Counted from the stretch's first letter, positions 10,050 through 19,601 are shown. The stretch is 64,000 nt of DNA from Pseudomonas koreensis (GCF_012986595.1 NZ_JAAQYM010000002.1:892497-956496); one strand, 5' to 3'. Made by a program: numbers and translations. The notes: generated from the sequence alone by a model not told the origin.

Positions 10050-10464
10050 ATTCCTGCGCCGCTTCGCCCGCCAGTTTGCCGAGTTGGACAAGGACAACCT
10101 GCAACGCCTGGGCGAGCTGTACAGCGACGACATTCATTTCACCGACCCGCTGCATGAAGTCCAGGGCCTGACGCAACTGCGGCATTACTTCAGCGAGCTG
10201 TACGCCAACGTCAGCGAACTACGCTTCGACTTCCACGGATTCGACCAGACCGGCGACGGTGAAGGTTACTTGCGCTGGGTCATGAGTTACCGCCACCCGC
10301 GGCTGGCGGGTGGCCAAATGATTCGCGTGGCCGGGTGCTCGCACCTGTTGTGGCGCGACAAGGTTTATCGCCACCGGGATTACTTCGATGCCGGGGCACT
10401 GCTTTATGAACATTTACCCGTATTGGGCCGGGTGATCGCTTGGCTGAAAAGGAGAATGGGATGA
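10042..10464 (+). CDS. NTF2-like (SnoaL-fold) protein
   Basis: The 140-residue protein has the pattern of the NTF2/SnoaL-like fold: an N-terminal helix with DKDNLQRLGELYSDDIHFTDPLHEVQG, then the strand-rich segment LRWVMSYRHPRLAGGQMIRVAG and a C-terminal YRHRDYFDAGALLYE. Members often bind small hydrophobic ligands, some acting as isomerases, but no reaction can be assigned. The start follows GGGAGAG and lies inside the end of phrB. Its stop overlaps the following SDR gene (ATGA), so it belongs to the same light-linked operon. Confidence 0.82.
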   Translation: MSEFLRRFARQFAELDKDNLQRLGELYSDDIHFTDPLHEVQGLTQLRHYFSELYANVSELRFDFHGFDQTGDGEGYLRWVMSYRHPRLAGGQMIRVAGCSHLLWRDKVYRHRDYFDAGALLYEHLPVLGRVIAWLKRRMG

Positions 10465-11243
10465 GTCGTACAGCTCCACGGCGGTATTGGCTGACCGGTG
10501 CCAGCAGTGGCATCGGTGCAGCGCTGGCCGAAGATATTTTGAAAAGCGGTGCGCACCTGGCTGTCAGTTCGCGGCAGACGGCGCCGCTAAAAGTGTTGTC
10601 GCAACGCTACCCGGGGCAAGTGCTGGTGGTCGCGGGCGATTTGACCAACAGTCAGACCGTGCGCGAGATCGGCCAGCAGATCGAGCAGGAGTGGGGCTCG
10701 CTCGACAGCGTGATCCTCAATGCCGGCACCTGCGAGTACGTCGACGCCCGGCAGTTCGACGCCTCGATCATCGAACACGTGGTGCGCACCAATCTGCTCG
10801 CCAGCAGCTATTGCATCGAGGCCGCCCTGCCGCTGCTGCGCAAAGGCACCGCGCCGCATCTGGTGGGAATGGCCAGCTCCGTGACCTACCTGCCGCTGCC
10901 CCGGGCCGAAGCCTATGGCGCGTCGAAAGCCGGGCTGCGTTACCTGTTTGAATCGCTGCGTATTGATCTGGCGGAAGAGGGCATTGAAGTCACCATCATC
11001 AGCCCGGGCTTTGTCGAAACGCCGCTGACGGCCAAAAACGATTTCCCGATGCCATTGAGCTGGCCTGTGGATAAAGCCGCCCGGCACATTTTCGCCAAGC
11101 TCAAGGATCGCCCTCTGGAAATCGCCTTTCCAGCACTGTTCATGGCGGGACTGTGGCCTCTGTCGAAATTGCCGGCGCGCCTGCAACTGGCGATCGGCAA
11201 GCGCATGGTGCGCAGCAACCCACCGCTGCGGGATCCACTATGA
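10461..11243 (+). CDS. short-chain dehydrogenase/reductase
   Basis: The 260-residue classical SDR has the cofactor loop LTGASSGIGAAL near the N-terminus, an ILNAGT segment, and the active-site YGASK with an upstream serine in MASSVTYLP. It should be an NAD(P)-dependent oxidoreductase of the cytosol or inner-membrane face. The substrate is unknown; the neighbours suggest a fatty-acyl or lipid-derived compound. A GGAG site precedes the ATG, and start and stop both overlap neighbouring genes by 4 bp, so translation is probably coupled along the operon. Confidence 0.88.
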   Translation: MSRTAPRRYWLTGASSGIGAALAEDILKSGAHLAVSSRQTAPLKVLSQRYPGQVLVVAGDLTNSQTVREIGQQIEQEWGSLDSVILNAGTCEYVDARQFDASIIEHVVRTNLLASSYCIEAALPLLRKGTAPHLVGMASSVTYLPLPRAEAYGASKAGLRYLFESLRIDLAEEGIEVTIISPGFVETPLTAKNDFPMPLSWPVDKAARHIFAKLKDRPLEIAFPALFMAGLWPLSKLPARLQLAIGKRMVRSNPPLRDPL

Positions 11244-12487
11244 AAATCGCCATTGTCGGCAGCGGGATCGCAGGCCTGACCTGCGCCTACCTGCTCAACC
11301 GCCGACATGAAATCACGGTATTCGAGGCCAGCGACTGGGTCGGCGGCCACACGCACACCGTGCAGGTGACCGTCGATGGCCGCGAATACAACGTGGACAC
11401 CGGTTTCATCGTGTTCAACGACTGGACCTACCCGAACTTCATCCGTTTGCTCGGCCAGCTCGGCGTGTCGTTCAAACCCACCGAAATGAGCTTTTCGGTG
11501 ACCGATCCGGACACCGGCCTGGAATACAACGGCAATAACCTCAACAGCCTGTTTGCCCAGCGGCGCAACCTGCTGTCGCCGGGTTTCTGGGGCATGTTGC
11601 GCGACATCCTGCGCTTCAATAAAGAAGCCCAGCGCGACCTCGCCGAACAGCGCATCGCCGCCGACACCACCCTCGACGATTACCTCAAGGCCGGCGGCTA
11701 CGGCGAACGTTTCATCCTGCATTACATCGTGCCGATGGGGTCGGCGATCTGGTCGATGCCGATGGCCGAGATGCTCAATTTTCCGCTGCAGTTCTTTGTG
11801 CGTTTCTTCAAGAACCATGGCCTGCTGTCGGTCAGCGATCGCCCGCAATGGCAGGTGATCGAGGGCGGTTCCAGCGCCTACGTTGCGCCACTGACGGCGG
11901 CGTTCAATGACAAGATTCGCCTTAACTGCCCGGTGACCCGCATCGACCGTGACGAACACGGCGTGGTGATCCACAGCCCGGCCGGCATCGAGCGTTTCGA
12001 TAAAGTCGTGCTTGCCTGCCACAGCGACCAGGCCCTGCAACTGTTGGCCGACCCGAGTCAGGCAGAACGTACGATCCTCGGCGCCCTGCCGTATGCCGAT
12101 AACGAAGTGGTGTTGCACACCGATACCCGCCTGCTGCCGACCCGCAAACTCGCCTGGGCCAGCTGGAACTATCGGCTGAATGGCGCCGGCCACACCCACG
12201 CCGCCGTCACCTACGACATGAACATCCTGCAAGGGATCAAGAGCGATACCACCTTCTGCGTCAGCCTCAATCAGAGCGCCGGCATCAGCCCGTTCAAGGT
12301 GCTCGCCAAATACACCTACGCCCACCCGCAATTCAGCCTCGCGGCGGCCGCAGCGCAGAATCGTTGGGCCGAGCTGGATGGCGAACAGCACACCCACTAT
12401 TGCGGTGCCTATTGGGCCAACGGTTTCCATGAGGACGGCGTGGTCAGTGCATTGCGTGTGGCGGCCGCGTTCGGGGAAAACTTATGA
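11240..12487 (+). CDS. NAD(P)/FAD-dependent amine oxidase-like oxidoreductase
   Basis: The 415-residue flavoprotein begins MKIAIVGSGIAGLTCAYLL, a dinucleotide-binding fold, followed by the FEASDWVGGHTHTV segment and the conserved YNVDTGFIVFND block. The C-terminus, THYCGAYWANGFHEDGVVSA, closes the FAD site. This subfamily of COG2907-type proteins regularly accompanies DUF1365 and CFA-synthase-like genes, as it does here. It may desaturate or oxidise a modified acyl chain; that role is inferred from gene order and not from catalytic residues. It overlaps its neighbours by 4 bp on both sides. Confidence 0.88.
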   Translation: MKIAIVGSGIAGLTCAYLLNRRHEITVFEASDWVGGHTHTVQVTVDGREYNVDTGFIVFNDWTYPNFIRLLGQLGVSFKPTEMSFSVTDPDTGLEYNGNNLNSLFAQRRNLLSPGFWGMLRDILRFNKEAQRDLAEQRIAADTTLDDYLKAGGYGERFILHYIVPMGSAIWSMPMAEMLNFPLQFFVRFFKNHGLLSVSDRPQWQVIEGGSSAYVAPLTAAFNDKIRLNCPVTRIDRDEHGVVIHSPAGIERFDKVVLACHSDQALQLLADPSQAERTILGALPYADNEVVLHTDTRLLPTRKLAWASWNYRLNGAGHTHAAVTYDMNILQGIKSDTTFCVSLNQSAGISPFKVLAKYTYAHPQFSLAAAAAQNRWAELDGEQHTHYCGAYWANGFHEDGVVSALRVAAAFGENL

Positions 12488-13299
12488 ACAGCGCCCTGTA
12501 CAGCGGCTGGATCGGCCATCGACGCTTTGCGCCCAGACGCCATGAGTTCCGCTACCGGATCGGTCTGCTGTACCTCGATCTGGCCGAGCAGGACGCCGTG
12601 TTCGGGCTATCGAAACTCGCCAGCCGCAGCCGCTTTGCGCCCTTTTCGTTTCGCGAAACCGACTACCTGAAAACCTTCACCGGCAGCGGCATGCGCCTGA
12701 TCGATGCGGTGCGCCAACAGGTCGGTGCCGCCCTCGGTCATGAGCCGCAAGGCGCGGTCTGCGTGTTGACCCAACCGCGCAGTTGGGGTCTGGCCTTCAA
12801 TCCGGTGAGTTTCTTTTATTGCCATGAAGCCGATGGGCAGCTGGCGGCGATTCTCTGCGAGGTGACCAACACCCCGTGGCGCGAGCGTTACCACTACGTG
12901 TTGCCGGCCCGTGCACCGGTCGATCTGCAGGACTTTCACCAGCATTTCGCGGTGGCCAAGGCCTTTCACGTCTCGCCGTTCCTGCCGCGCGATCTTGAAT
13001 ACCGCATGAGTTTCAGCCCGGCCGCGCAAACCCTCGGCGTACACATGGCCGACTGGCAAGGCGAGCAGAAACTGTTCGACGCCACGCTCAACTTGCAGCG
13101 CGAGCCCCTCGACCGTCGCAGCCTGCATCGCTACTTGTGGCGTTTTCCGTGGATGACCGCGAAAACCTGCCTGGCGATTTATTGGCAGGCCGTGCGTCTG
13201 TTGCTCAAGCGTGCTCCGATTTTTGCTCATCAGGCTGCCGACGGCAGCTTTCAAATCGCCACTGTGCCTCCCAAGGAGCACCGCCATGAAATCCTCTAG
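12484..13299 (+). CDS. DUF1365 family protein
   Basis: The 271-residue protein starts with YSGWIGHRRFAPRRHEFRYRI and holds the blocks LTQPRSWGLAFNPVSFFYC and EVTNTPWRERYHYVLP that define DUF1365. No catalytic function is established to my knowledge. The family travels with the FAD oxidoreductase and the CFA-like methyltransferase in photo-oxidative stress loci of proteobacteria, so a part in acyl-chain modification is likely. It overlaps the preceding gene as ATGA and the next by 14 bp. No clear signal peptide is present. Confidence 0.9.
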   Translation: MNSALYSGWIGHRRFAPRRHEFRYRIGLLYLDLAEQDAVFGLSKLASRSRFAPFSFRETDYLKTFTGSGMRLIDAVRQQVGAALGHEPQGAVCVLTQPRSWGLAFNPVSFFYCHEADGQLAAILCEVTNTPWRERYHYVLPARAPVDLQDFHQHFAVAKAFHVSPFLPRDLEYRMSFSPAAQTLGVHMADWQGEQKLFDATLNLQREPLDRRSLHRYLWRFPWMTAKTCLAIYWQAVRLLLKRAPIFAHQAADGSFQIATVPPKEHRHEIL

Positions 13300-14551
13300 C
13301 CTGTCGGTCAGTCGCCTCAGCACCAACGGTTTGACCGGTTCGCTGCTTCGTCGCGGCGTCTTGCGGCAACTCAGTCAACTCAAAAACGGGCAATTGCTGG
13401 TAGTCGAGGACGGCGAGCGGTTGATGTTCGGCACGCCTGGCAGCCACCTGCTTGGCGAAATCCATGTGCAGGATGCAGCGGTCTGGGGGATGGTGGCCGG
13501 CAACGGATCGATTGGCGCTGGCGAAGCCTTTATCCACGGTTACTGGAGTTCGCCGGACCTGACAGCCGTGGTTCGCGTATTCGTCAGCAACCTCGACGTG
13601 CTCGACGCCATGGAACGCGGTCTGGCGCGCCTGAGCCGGCCACTGGTGCAAGGCCTGCACTGGCTCAATCGCAACACGCGCAAGGGTTCGCAGAAAAACA
13701 TCGCCGCGCATTACGACCTCGGCAACGACCTGTTCGAACAATTTCTCGACCCGACCATGATGTATTCGGCCGCGCAGTTCCTCACCCCTGAAGACACGCT
13801 GGAACAGGCACAACTGAACAAGCTGGAACGGATCTGCCAGAAGCTCGCCCTCAAGCCCAGCGACCACCTGCTGGAAATCGGCACGGGTTGGGGCAGCATG
13901 GCGATCTACGCGGCGCAGCATTACGGCTGCCGCGTCACCACCACCACCCTGTCGAAAGAGCAGTACGCATTTACCGCCCAGCGCGTAGAGGCACTGGGCT
14001 TGCAGGATCGGGTGACGCTGCTGCTCAAGGACTACCGCGACCTCACCGGCGAATACGACAAACTGGTGTCGATCGAGATGATCGAAGCAGTCGGCCATCG
14101 CTTCCTGCCGACCTATTTCAAGCAATGCGCGCAACTGCTCAAGAGCAACGGCTTGATGCTGTTGCAGGCGATCACCATCCGCGAGCAGCGCTATGAACAA
14201 GCCCGGCGCAGCGTCGACTTCATCCAGCGCTACATCTTCCCCGGAGGCGCCCTGCCCTGCGTGCAGAAGATGCTGGAAATCGTCGGCCGCGAGACCGACA
14301 TGAACCTGCTGCACATGGAAGACTTCGGCCTGCATTACGCCCGCACCCTGCGCCTGTGGCACGAAAACTTTCGCCGTGCCCACGGGCGCCTGACTGAGCT
14401 GGGTTACGACGATTACTTCCTGCGGTTGTGGGAGTTTTACCTGTGCTACTGCGAAGGCGGGTTCCTGGAGCGCACCATCGGTACCGCGCAACTGGTCCTG
14501 GCCAAACCGGCGGCGATGCCGGCGCCGCTGCTCGGGCGCTTCGATGCCTGA
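13286..14551 (+). CDS. cyclopropane-fatty-acid-synthase-like SAM methyltransferase
   Basis: The 421-residue protein has the CFA synthase architecture. An N-terminal lipid-binding-like region includes GAGEAFIHGYW, followed by the catalytic half with AHYDLGNDLFEQFLDPTMMYS, the SAM loop LEIGTGWGSMAIYAA and the segment IEMIEAVGHRF. It transfers a methyl or methylene group from SAM to an unsaturated phospholipid acyl chain at the membrane. Relatives in similar operons act as UfaM-type enzymes in furan fatty acid formation, so this is more likely a UfaM-like enzyme than the housekeeping Cfa. An AAGGAG site precedes its ATG. Confidence 0.88.
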   Translation: MKSSSLSVSRLSTNGLTGSLLRRGVLRQLSQLKNGQLLVVEDGERLMFGTPGSHLLGEIHVQDAAVWGMVAGNGSIGAGEAFIHGYWSSPDLTAVVRVFVSNLDVLDAMERGLARLSRPLVQGLHWLNRNTRKGSQKNIAAHYDLGNDLFEQFLDPTMMYSAAQFLTPEDTLEQAQLNKLERICQKLALKPSDHLLEIGTGWGSMAIYAAQHYGCRVTTTTLSKEQYAFTAQRVEALGLQDRVTLLLKDYRDLTGEYDKLVSIEMIEAVGHRFLPTYFKQCAQLLKSNGLMLLQAITIREQRYEQARRSVDFIQRYIFPGGALPCVQKMLEIVGRETDMNLLHMEDFGLHYARTLRLWHENFRRAHGRLTELGYDDYFLRLWEFYLCYCEGGFLERTIGTAQLVLAKPAAMPAPLLGRFDA

Positions 14552-15035
14552 ACGACTGGCCAATGCCGTGCTGTTCCAGGTCGGCTGGCTGGCCTGCGTG
14601 ATCGGCGGCAACAGCCTGTGGCTGCTGTTGGCACTGGCGGTGCTGGTGATCCATCTGGGCTGGATCAGCAGTTGGGCGGCGGAAGGTCGCTTGATCCTCA
14701 GCGTGGTGCTTGTCGGCACGGCGGTGGACAGCGTGTTGCGGGCCGCCGGGGTGTTCGCGTTTGAGGATCCGTCACCGCTGATTCCACTGTGGCTGATGCT
14801 GCTCTGGGCCCTGCTCGCGACCACGTTGCGCCACTGCCTGCAATGGAGCGCCCGGCCGTGGTGGCTGGCCAGCGTACTCGGTGCAGTGGGCGGTGCCGTG
14901 TCGTACTACGGGGGCGGACAGTTGGCCGGGGTGCAATTTCCCTACGGCGAATGGCCGACCCTGATCGGCATCGGTCTGCTATGGGCGCTGCTGTTTCCGT
15001 TGTTGCATTACATGGCCCGGCGCCTGAGCCACTGA
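14544..15035 (+). CDS. DUF2878 integral membrane protein
   Basis: The 163-residue hydrophobic protein has about five predicted membrane segments: residues near 8-27, 40-60, 73-88, 95-110 and 128-148. It fits the DUF2878 family, which occurs at the end of the same DUF1365/CFA-like gene clusters. No catalytic residues stand out. The ATG lies 8 bp inside the end of the methyltransferase gene, so it closes the overlapping operon. It could anchor or support membrane-lipid modification; that is context only. Confidence 0.82.
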   Translation: MPERLANAVLFQVGWLACVIGGNSLWLLLALAVLVIHLGWISSWAAEGRLILSVVLVGTAVDSVLRAAGVFAFEDPSPLIPLWLMLLWALLATTLRHCLQWSARPWWLASVLGAVGGAVSYYGGGQLAGVQFPYGEWPTLIGIGLLWALLFPLLHYMARRLSH

Positions 15036-15087
15036 GCGTCTGTCAGGGCTTTCACACAGTCACCGGCCACTGCCTTACACTGCCGCC

Positions 15088-15393
15088 ATGAAAACCATTG
15101 CCCACCATCAAATCGACGAACCCGCAGTCACCTGCTCGACCTGCGCCGCTTGTTGCTGTCAGCTTGAAGTGATGCTGATCACCGATACCGGCGTGCCTGA
15201 GCGCTTTATCGATACCGATGAATGGGGCGGTGAAGTCATGCTGCGTCTGGACGACGGCTGGTGTGCGGCGCTGGATCGCGACAGCATGATGTGCACGATC
15301 TACGAGAAACGTCCGCTGATCTGCCGGGAGTTCGAGATGGGCGCCCCGGAGTGCCTTGAAGAGCGCAAAGGAATTGCCACGGCGTACCGCTGA
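15088..15393 (+). CDS. YkgJ-family cysteine cluster protein
   Basis: The 101-residue protein is rich in cysteines: C16, C19, C22, C23 and C24 in TCSTCAACCC, then a WCAALD segment, CTIYEKRPLICREFEMG and a late cysteine near PEC. This spacing is the YkgJ/UPF0153 metal- or Fe-S-binding pattern. Its cellular role is unknown. It lies 52 bp after the DUF2878 gene with room for its own promoter, so membership in the light operon is uncertain. A family B REP pair follows it. Confidence 0.88.
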   Translation: MKTIAHHQIDEPAVTCSTCAACCCQLEVMLITDTGVPERFIDTDEWGGEVMLRLDDGWCAALDRDSMMCTIYEKRPLICREFEMGAPECLEERKGIATAYR

Positions 15394-15414
15394 TCTTGCA
15401 ACACCACAAACCAA

Positions 15415-15504
15415 TGTGGGAGCGAGCCTGCTCTCGAAGGTGGTGTATCAGCCAACATCAATAGTGACTGAAACTCCGCTTTCGCGAGCAGGCTCGCTCC
15501 CACA
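15415..15504. repeat. REP pair, family B
   Basis: TGTGGGAGCGAGCCTGCTC and its inverted partner GAGCAGGCTCGCTCCCACA flank about 50 bp between the convergent ykgJ-like gene and pagL. The arms fold into one long hairpin. It belongs to the same family as the elements at 28199, 35355 and 60123. Confidence 0.85.
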
Positions 15505-15523
15505 AAGGTCAGGTGTGTAGCTT

Positions 15524-16042
15524 TTACAGCGGCATCGTGTAATGCAGCGCGTAACTTTCTACACCGTCGTTGTTACTGCTCAGGCCGGCGTTGGAATAGT
15601 GCGTCGCACGGATACCGACTTCATGCCCACCAGTGAAACGCAGGCCAAAACCGATACGGTCTTCAAACTGAAAGGAACCGCCAATGTTGTTGCTTTCATA
15701 CTTGGTGTTGGAGAACGCTGCTACACCAATCCCCGCTTCAACATACGGTTTGACCGACTGACCGGCAAACTCGTAGACGAACACCGGCGAGAACGACAAG
15801 CTGTTGTTGCTCGACGTCTTGTCGCCTTCCCAATACGTGTAAGCGCCGCTCCAGTAACCGGTCACACGACCGACATCACTTTGCAGCCAGCTCTGATCCC
15901 AGTCGAAATTCATGCCCAGGCGATAAGTCATTGTCGAATCGCTGGTTGCACCCACTGCAAACTCAACGCCTGCGGCTTGTGCGGTAAAACTTTGCCCCAT
16001 TAGTGCAGCCGCAATCGCGGCCAAGCAGAATAGTCGCTTCAC
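15524..16042 (-). CDS. pagL: lipid A 3-O-deacylase PagL
   Basis: The 172-residue precursor has a signal peptide (MKRLFCLAAIAAALMGQSFTAQA, cut before AGVEF) and an outer-membrane beta-barrel ending in aromatic YALHYTMPL. The PagL catalytic triad is visible as H148 and S150 in ATHYSNAG and E162 in GVESY, with the same spacing as the known H126-S128-E140 of P. aeruginosa PagL. It removes the 3-O-linked acyl chain from lipid A at the outer membrane. The start is a GTG behind AAGGAAG; no ATG fits the signal peptide. It precedes murI on the same strand by about 110 bp less than one operon spacing, in reverse order. Confidence 0.9.
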   Translation of the reverse strand: MKRLFCLAAIAAALMGQSFTAQAAGVEFAVGATSDSTMTYRLGMNFDWDQSWLQSDVGRVTGYWSGAYTYWEGDKTSSNNSLSFSPVFVYEFAGQSVKPYVEAGIGVAAFSNTKYESNNIGGSFQFEDRIGFGLRFTGGHEVGIRATHYSNAGLSSNNDGVESYALHYTMPL

Positions 16043-16154
16043 TTTGAAACTTCCTTTTCCGGAACGATCGTTTGGTTTTCTAGTAAACCCAGCGGTATAG
16101 AAATCAGCGCTTGAGAAGAAGTTCAGCTGACTTTTTAGATATTTCACATTTTTT

Positions 16155-16946
16155 TTACAAGCTGAATCTTTCAACGTCACCGGCGACTTGGCCCAGCAGG
16201 GGCAGGGTGTTGCGGAAGAACTGAGGATCGGCACTGGTCCAGAATCTGACCGGTCGGTTCGGCCCCGCGGCGAGCAGATCACGTTCGGCCAGCAACCGCT
16301 GCAGTTGCCGCGCCACAGCCGCGCCAGTGTCGATCAGGCTGATGCTTTCGGGGAGCATCGACTTGAGCATCGGCTTGAGAAACGGATAGTGGGTGCAGCC
16401 GAGGATGATCGTGTCGCAACCATTGGCCAGCAGCGGCTCGACATAGTGCTGCAGCAATGCGCGCAACTCGGCGCTGTGCAGATCACCGCTTTCAATCAGC
16501 TCCACCAGACCAGGACACGGCTGGGTGATGACCCGCACATCGGTGGCGAAGCGGTCGAGCAACGCGGTGAACTTGGCACTCTGCAACGTGCCGGTGGTGG
16601 CGAGCACCCCGACCACACCGCTGCGGGTCGCGGCAGCGGCGGGTTTGACCGCCGGCTCCATGCCAACGATTGGCCAGTCAGGGAAATCCCGGCGCAGGTC
16701 GGCGACAGCGGCCACCGTGGCGGTGTTGCAGGCGATCACCAAGGCCTTGGCGCCCTGCTCGCGGAAGAATCCGGCCATCACGTTACAGCGCAGGCGGATG
16801 AACTCGGGGGATTTCTCACCGTAGGGAATGTGCCCGCAATCGGCGAAATACAGCAGGGATTCATGGGGCAGCAAACGCTGGATCTCGGCCAGTACCGACA
16901 AGCCGCCGACACCGGAATCGAACACCGCGATTGGTGCCTCACGCAT
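16155..16946 (-). CDS. murI: glutamate racemase
   Basis: The 263-residue protein begins with [14 protein letters not shown] and holds the two catalytic cysteines, C73 in ACNTAT and C184 in GCTHYP. It converts L-glutamate to D-glutamate for peptidoglycan in the cytosol. I selected the ATG giving [12 protein letters not shown]; a start 24 codons upstream would reach far into moeB. The chosen start overlaps the moeB stop by 8 bp, so murI is the last gene of the hemA-prfA-prmC-moeB-murI series. Confidence 0.95.
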   Translation of the reverse strand: MREAPIAVFDSGVGGLSVLAEIQRLLPHESLLYFADCGHIPYGEKSPEFIRLRCNVMAGFFREQGAKALVIACNTATVAAVADLRRDFPDWPIVGMEPAVKPAAAATRSGVVGVLATTGTLQSAKFTALLDRFATDVRVITQPCPGLVELIESGDLHSAELRALLQHYVEPLLANGCDTIILGCTHYPFLKPMLKSMLPESISLIDTGAAVARQLQRLLAERDLLAAGPNRPVRFWTSADPQFFRNTLPLLGQVAGDVERFSL

Positions 16947-17694
16947 GCTGCGAACCACAAACGCTGCAGCCCGGGTCGCGCTTGACCCGCAATTCACGGA
17001 AGCGTGAACCCAAGGCATCGATCAGCAGCAAGCGGCCGACCAGTGGCTCGCCGAAACCGACCAGCACCTTCAGCGCTTCCAGCGCTTGCAGACTGCCGAC
17101 CAGCCCTACCAACGGCCCGACCACACCGGCTTCGCTGCAAGTCAGCTCGGCCTCGCTGCCATGCCCGTACAAGCAGTGGTAGCACGGACTTTCCGGGCGA
17201 CGCGGGTCGAACACCGACAACTGCCCTTCCAGACGAATTGCCGCACCGCTGACCAACGGTTTGCACGCCGCGACGCAAGCGGCATTCACCGCTTCGCGGG
17301 TGGAAAAATTGTCGGAGCAGTCGAGCACCAGGTCCACTGCGGCAACGGCGGCGGCCAGCGAGTCTTCGTCCAGCGCCTGACGATGGGCAACCAGTTGAAT
17401 CTCGGGATTGATCGCGCCCAGGCGCTTGAGCGCCGAGTCGACCTTGCTCATGCCGACGCTGTCAGTGTCATGGATGATCTGGCGCTGCAGGTTGGTCAGG
17501 TCGACCGTGTCGAAATCCGCCAGGTGCAGCTCACCGACACCCGCCGCCGCCAGATACAGCGCAACCGGCGCGCCGAGTCCGCCAAGGCCGACAATCAACA
17601 CGCGGCTGTCCTTGAGCTTCAGTTGCCCATCGATGTCGATGTGTTGCAGCAGAATCTGCCGGCTGTAGCGCAGCAACTCCTGATCATTCAGCAC
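16939..17694 (-). CDS. moeB: molybdopterin-synthase adenylyltransferase MoeB
   Basis: The 251-residue E1-like enzyme has the nucleotide loop [17 protein letters not shown], the adenylation segment [12 protein letters not shown] and a zinc site made of CYHC (residues near 180) and CSVC close to the C-terminus. It activates the C-terminal glycine of MoaD by adenylation for molybdopterin synthesis; it may also serve ThiS-type proteins. No rhodanese domain is attached, consistent with MoeB and not MOCS3. It overlaps prmC upstream by 7 bp and murI downstream by 8 bp. Confidence 0.93.
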   Translation of the reverse strand: MLNDQELLRYSRQILLQHIDIDGQLKLKDSRVLIVGLGGLGAPVALYLAAAGVGELHLADFDTVDLTNLQRQIIHDTDSVGMSKVDSALKRLGAINPEIQLVAHRQALDEDSLAAAVAAVDLVLDCSDNFSTREAVNAACVAACKPLVSGAAIRLEGQLSVFDPRRPESPCYHCLYGHGSEAELTCSEAGVVGPLVGLVGSLQALEALKVLVGFGEPLVGRLLLIDALGSRFRELRVKRDPGCSVCGSQHA

Positions 17695-18518
17695 GGCAGG
17701 CGCCCCAGGCTGATCCGTTGATGGCCGCCCAGATCGGTACGGCTGTGGACTTCTTCGAAACCGCGAGTAAGCAACAGATCACGCACGGCCTCGGCTTGAT
17801 CATAGCCGTGTTCGAGCATCAGCCAGCCAGCGGCTTCAAGATGCTCCGGAGCCTGGGCGACAATCAGGCGCAGATCGTCGAGCCCGTCGACACCGGCGAC
17901 CAGTGCACTGGCCGGCTCGAAGCGCACATCGCCTTCGACCAGATGCGGGTCGGTGGCGGCGATGTACGGCGGGTTGCTGATGATCAGATTGAAACGCTGG
18001 CCTGCGAGGGCGCTGAACCAGTGACTGCTCAACACCGTGGCGTTGCTCAGGTTCAGGCGCTGGCGATTGCGCTCGGCGAGGGCCACGGCTTCGAGCACGC
18101 GATCCACCGCCGTGACCTGCCACGCCGGGCGTTCGCTGGCCAGGGCCAGGGCGATCGCGCCGCTGCCCGTGCCCAGGTCGAGGACGCTTGCCGGGGTTGC
18201 CGCCAGCAATTCCAGTGCAGCTTCGACCAGCAATTCGGTGTCCGGACGCGGGATCAGGGTGTGCGGCGCGACTTCCAGGTCGAGCTTCCAGAAACCTTGC
18301 TGACCGAGGATGTAAGCCACCGGCTCACCGCTGCGACGTCGCTGCAGATACTCGGTAAAAACCAGCACCGCTTCGCTGGGCACAATGCGCTCGGGCCAGG
18401 TGTGCAGGAAGCTGCGCGGCTTGCCCAGCGCCGCCGCCAGCAGCAACTCGGCATCCAGGCGCGCGGTGGGCGAGTCCGGCAGTTCGGCGGCGCGCAACAA
18501 GCTGGCAATGATGGTCAT
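17688..18518 (-). CDS. prmC: peptide chain release factor N5-glutamine methyltransferase
   Basis: The 276-residue enzyme has the N-terminal helical domain, the SAM motif LDLGTGSGA (113-121) and the catalytic NPPY at 182-185. It methylates the glutamine of the GGQ motif in release factors 1 and 2. The gene directly follows prfA, which encodes one substrate, with no gap between the two, so enzyme and substrate are translated from the same message. It overlaps moeB downstream. Confidence 0.96.
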   Translation of the reverse strand: MTIIASLLRAAELPDSPTARLDAELLLAAALGKPRSFLHTWPERIVPSEAVLVFTEYLQRRRSGEPVAYILGQQGFWKLDLEVAPHTLIPRPDTELLVEAALELLAATPASVLDLGTGSGAIALALASERPAWQVTAVDRVLEAVALAERNRQRLNLSNATVLSSHWFSALAGQRFNLIISNPPYIAATDPHLVEGDVRFEPASALVAGVDGLDDLRLIVAQAPEHLEAAGWLMLEHGYDQAEAVRDLLLTRGFEEVHSRTDLGGHQRISLGRLPC

Positions 18519-19601
18519 TTATTCACCTATCGCCGCAAGTTGGTCGGCCTGGTACTCGGCCAGCAAAGGCTCGATCACCGCGTCAACGCCACCGGCAAGA
18601 ATTTCGTCGAGGGAGTACAGGGTCAGGTTGACGCGATGGTCAGTGACCCGGCCCTGGGCAAAGTTGTAGGTGCGGATGCGCTCGGAGCGATCGCCGGAAC
18701 CCACCAGCAGCTTGCGCTCGCTGGCAATCGCGTTGGCCGCTGCGGCGGTCTGCTGATCGTTGAGCTTGGCCGACAGCCAGGCCATCGCCCGCGCACGGTT
18801 CTTGTGCTGGGAACGTTCTTCCTGGCACTCGACGACGATTCCGGTCGGCAAGTGAGTGATGCGGATCGCCGAGTCGGTCTTGTTCACGTGCTGACCACCG
18901 GCCCCGGAGGAGCGGTAGGTGTCGACGCGCAAGTCCGCCGGGTTGATCTCGATCGTTTCCTGCTCGTCCGGCTCCGGCAACACCGCCACGGTGCACGCCG
19001 AGGTGTGGATGCGGCCCTGGGATTCGGTGGCCGGTACACGCTGAACGCGGTGCGCGCCGGACTCGAACTTCAGCTTGCCGTAGACATTGTCGCCTTCGAC
19101 CCGGGCAATGACTTCTTTATAGCCGCCGTGCTCGCCCTCGTTCTCCGAGAGAATTTCCACACGCCAGCCACGGCGCTCGGCGTAACGCGAATACATGCGG
19201 AACAGGTCGCCGGAGAAGATCGCCGCCTCGTCACCACCGGTGCCGGCGCGGATTTCGAGGAACACGTTGCGCCCGTCGTTCGGATCTTTGGGCAGCAACA
19301 TGCGTTGCAGGTCGGATTCCAGCGTGATCAGCAGTTCTTTGGCTTCGCGGACTTCTTCCACGGCCATTTCGCGCATGTCCGGGTCGCTGTCCTTGAGCAG
19401 CGCCTGGGCGCCTTCAAGATCGCTTTGCACGCTGAGCAGCTTTTTATAGGCGGCGACGACCGGCTCAACTTCGGCGTATTCCTTGGAATAGGCGCGGAAC
19501 TTGGCCTGATCGGAAATGACTTCGGCGTCGCCGAGCAGCGCGGTCAGTTCCTCGAAACGGTCCTGGAGGATGTCCAGCTTGTTGAGCAGTGACGCTTTCA
19601 T
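18519..19601 (-). CDS. prfA: peptide chain release factor 1
   Basis: The 360-residue protein has the RF-1 layout. The hydrolysis motif [15 protein letters not shown] lies around residues 228-242 and the codon-recognition segment with PEPDEQE lies shortly before it. It ends translation at UAA and UAG. Its ATG overlaps the hemA stop (ATGA), and the hemA-prfA-prmC order is the same as in E. coli and other proteobacteria. Confidence 0.97.
   Translation of the reverse strand: MKASLLNKLDILQDRFEELTALLGDAEVISDQAKFRAYSKEYAEVEPVVAAYKKLLSVQSDLEGAQALLKDSDPDMREMAVEEVREAKELLITLESDLQRMLLPKDPNDGRNVFLEIRAGTGGDEAAIFSGDLFRMYSRYAERRGWRVEILSENEGEHGGYKEVIARVEGDNVYGKLKFESGAHRVQRVPATESQGRIHTSACTVAVLPEPDEQETIEINPADLRVDTYRSSGAGGQHVNKTDSAIRITHLPTGIVVECQEERSQHKNRARAMAWLSAKLNDQQTAAAANAIASERKLLVGSGDRSERIRTYNFAQGRVTDHRVNLTLYSLDEILAGGVDAVIEPLLAEYQADQLAAIGE

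Noticed and set aside
10100..12510. Additional TGTACA boxes inside coding regions (for example 10117, 12495)
   Set aside because: They encode conserved-frame Leu-Tyr or Leu-Tyr-Ser codons, stand singly and lack the longer flanks, so chance occurrence is the better explanation.
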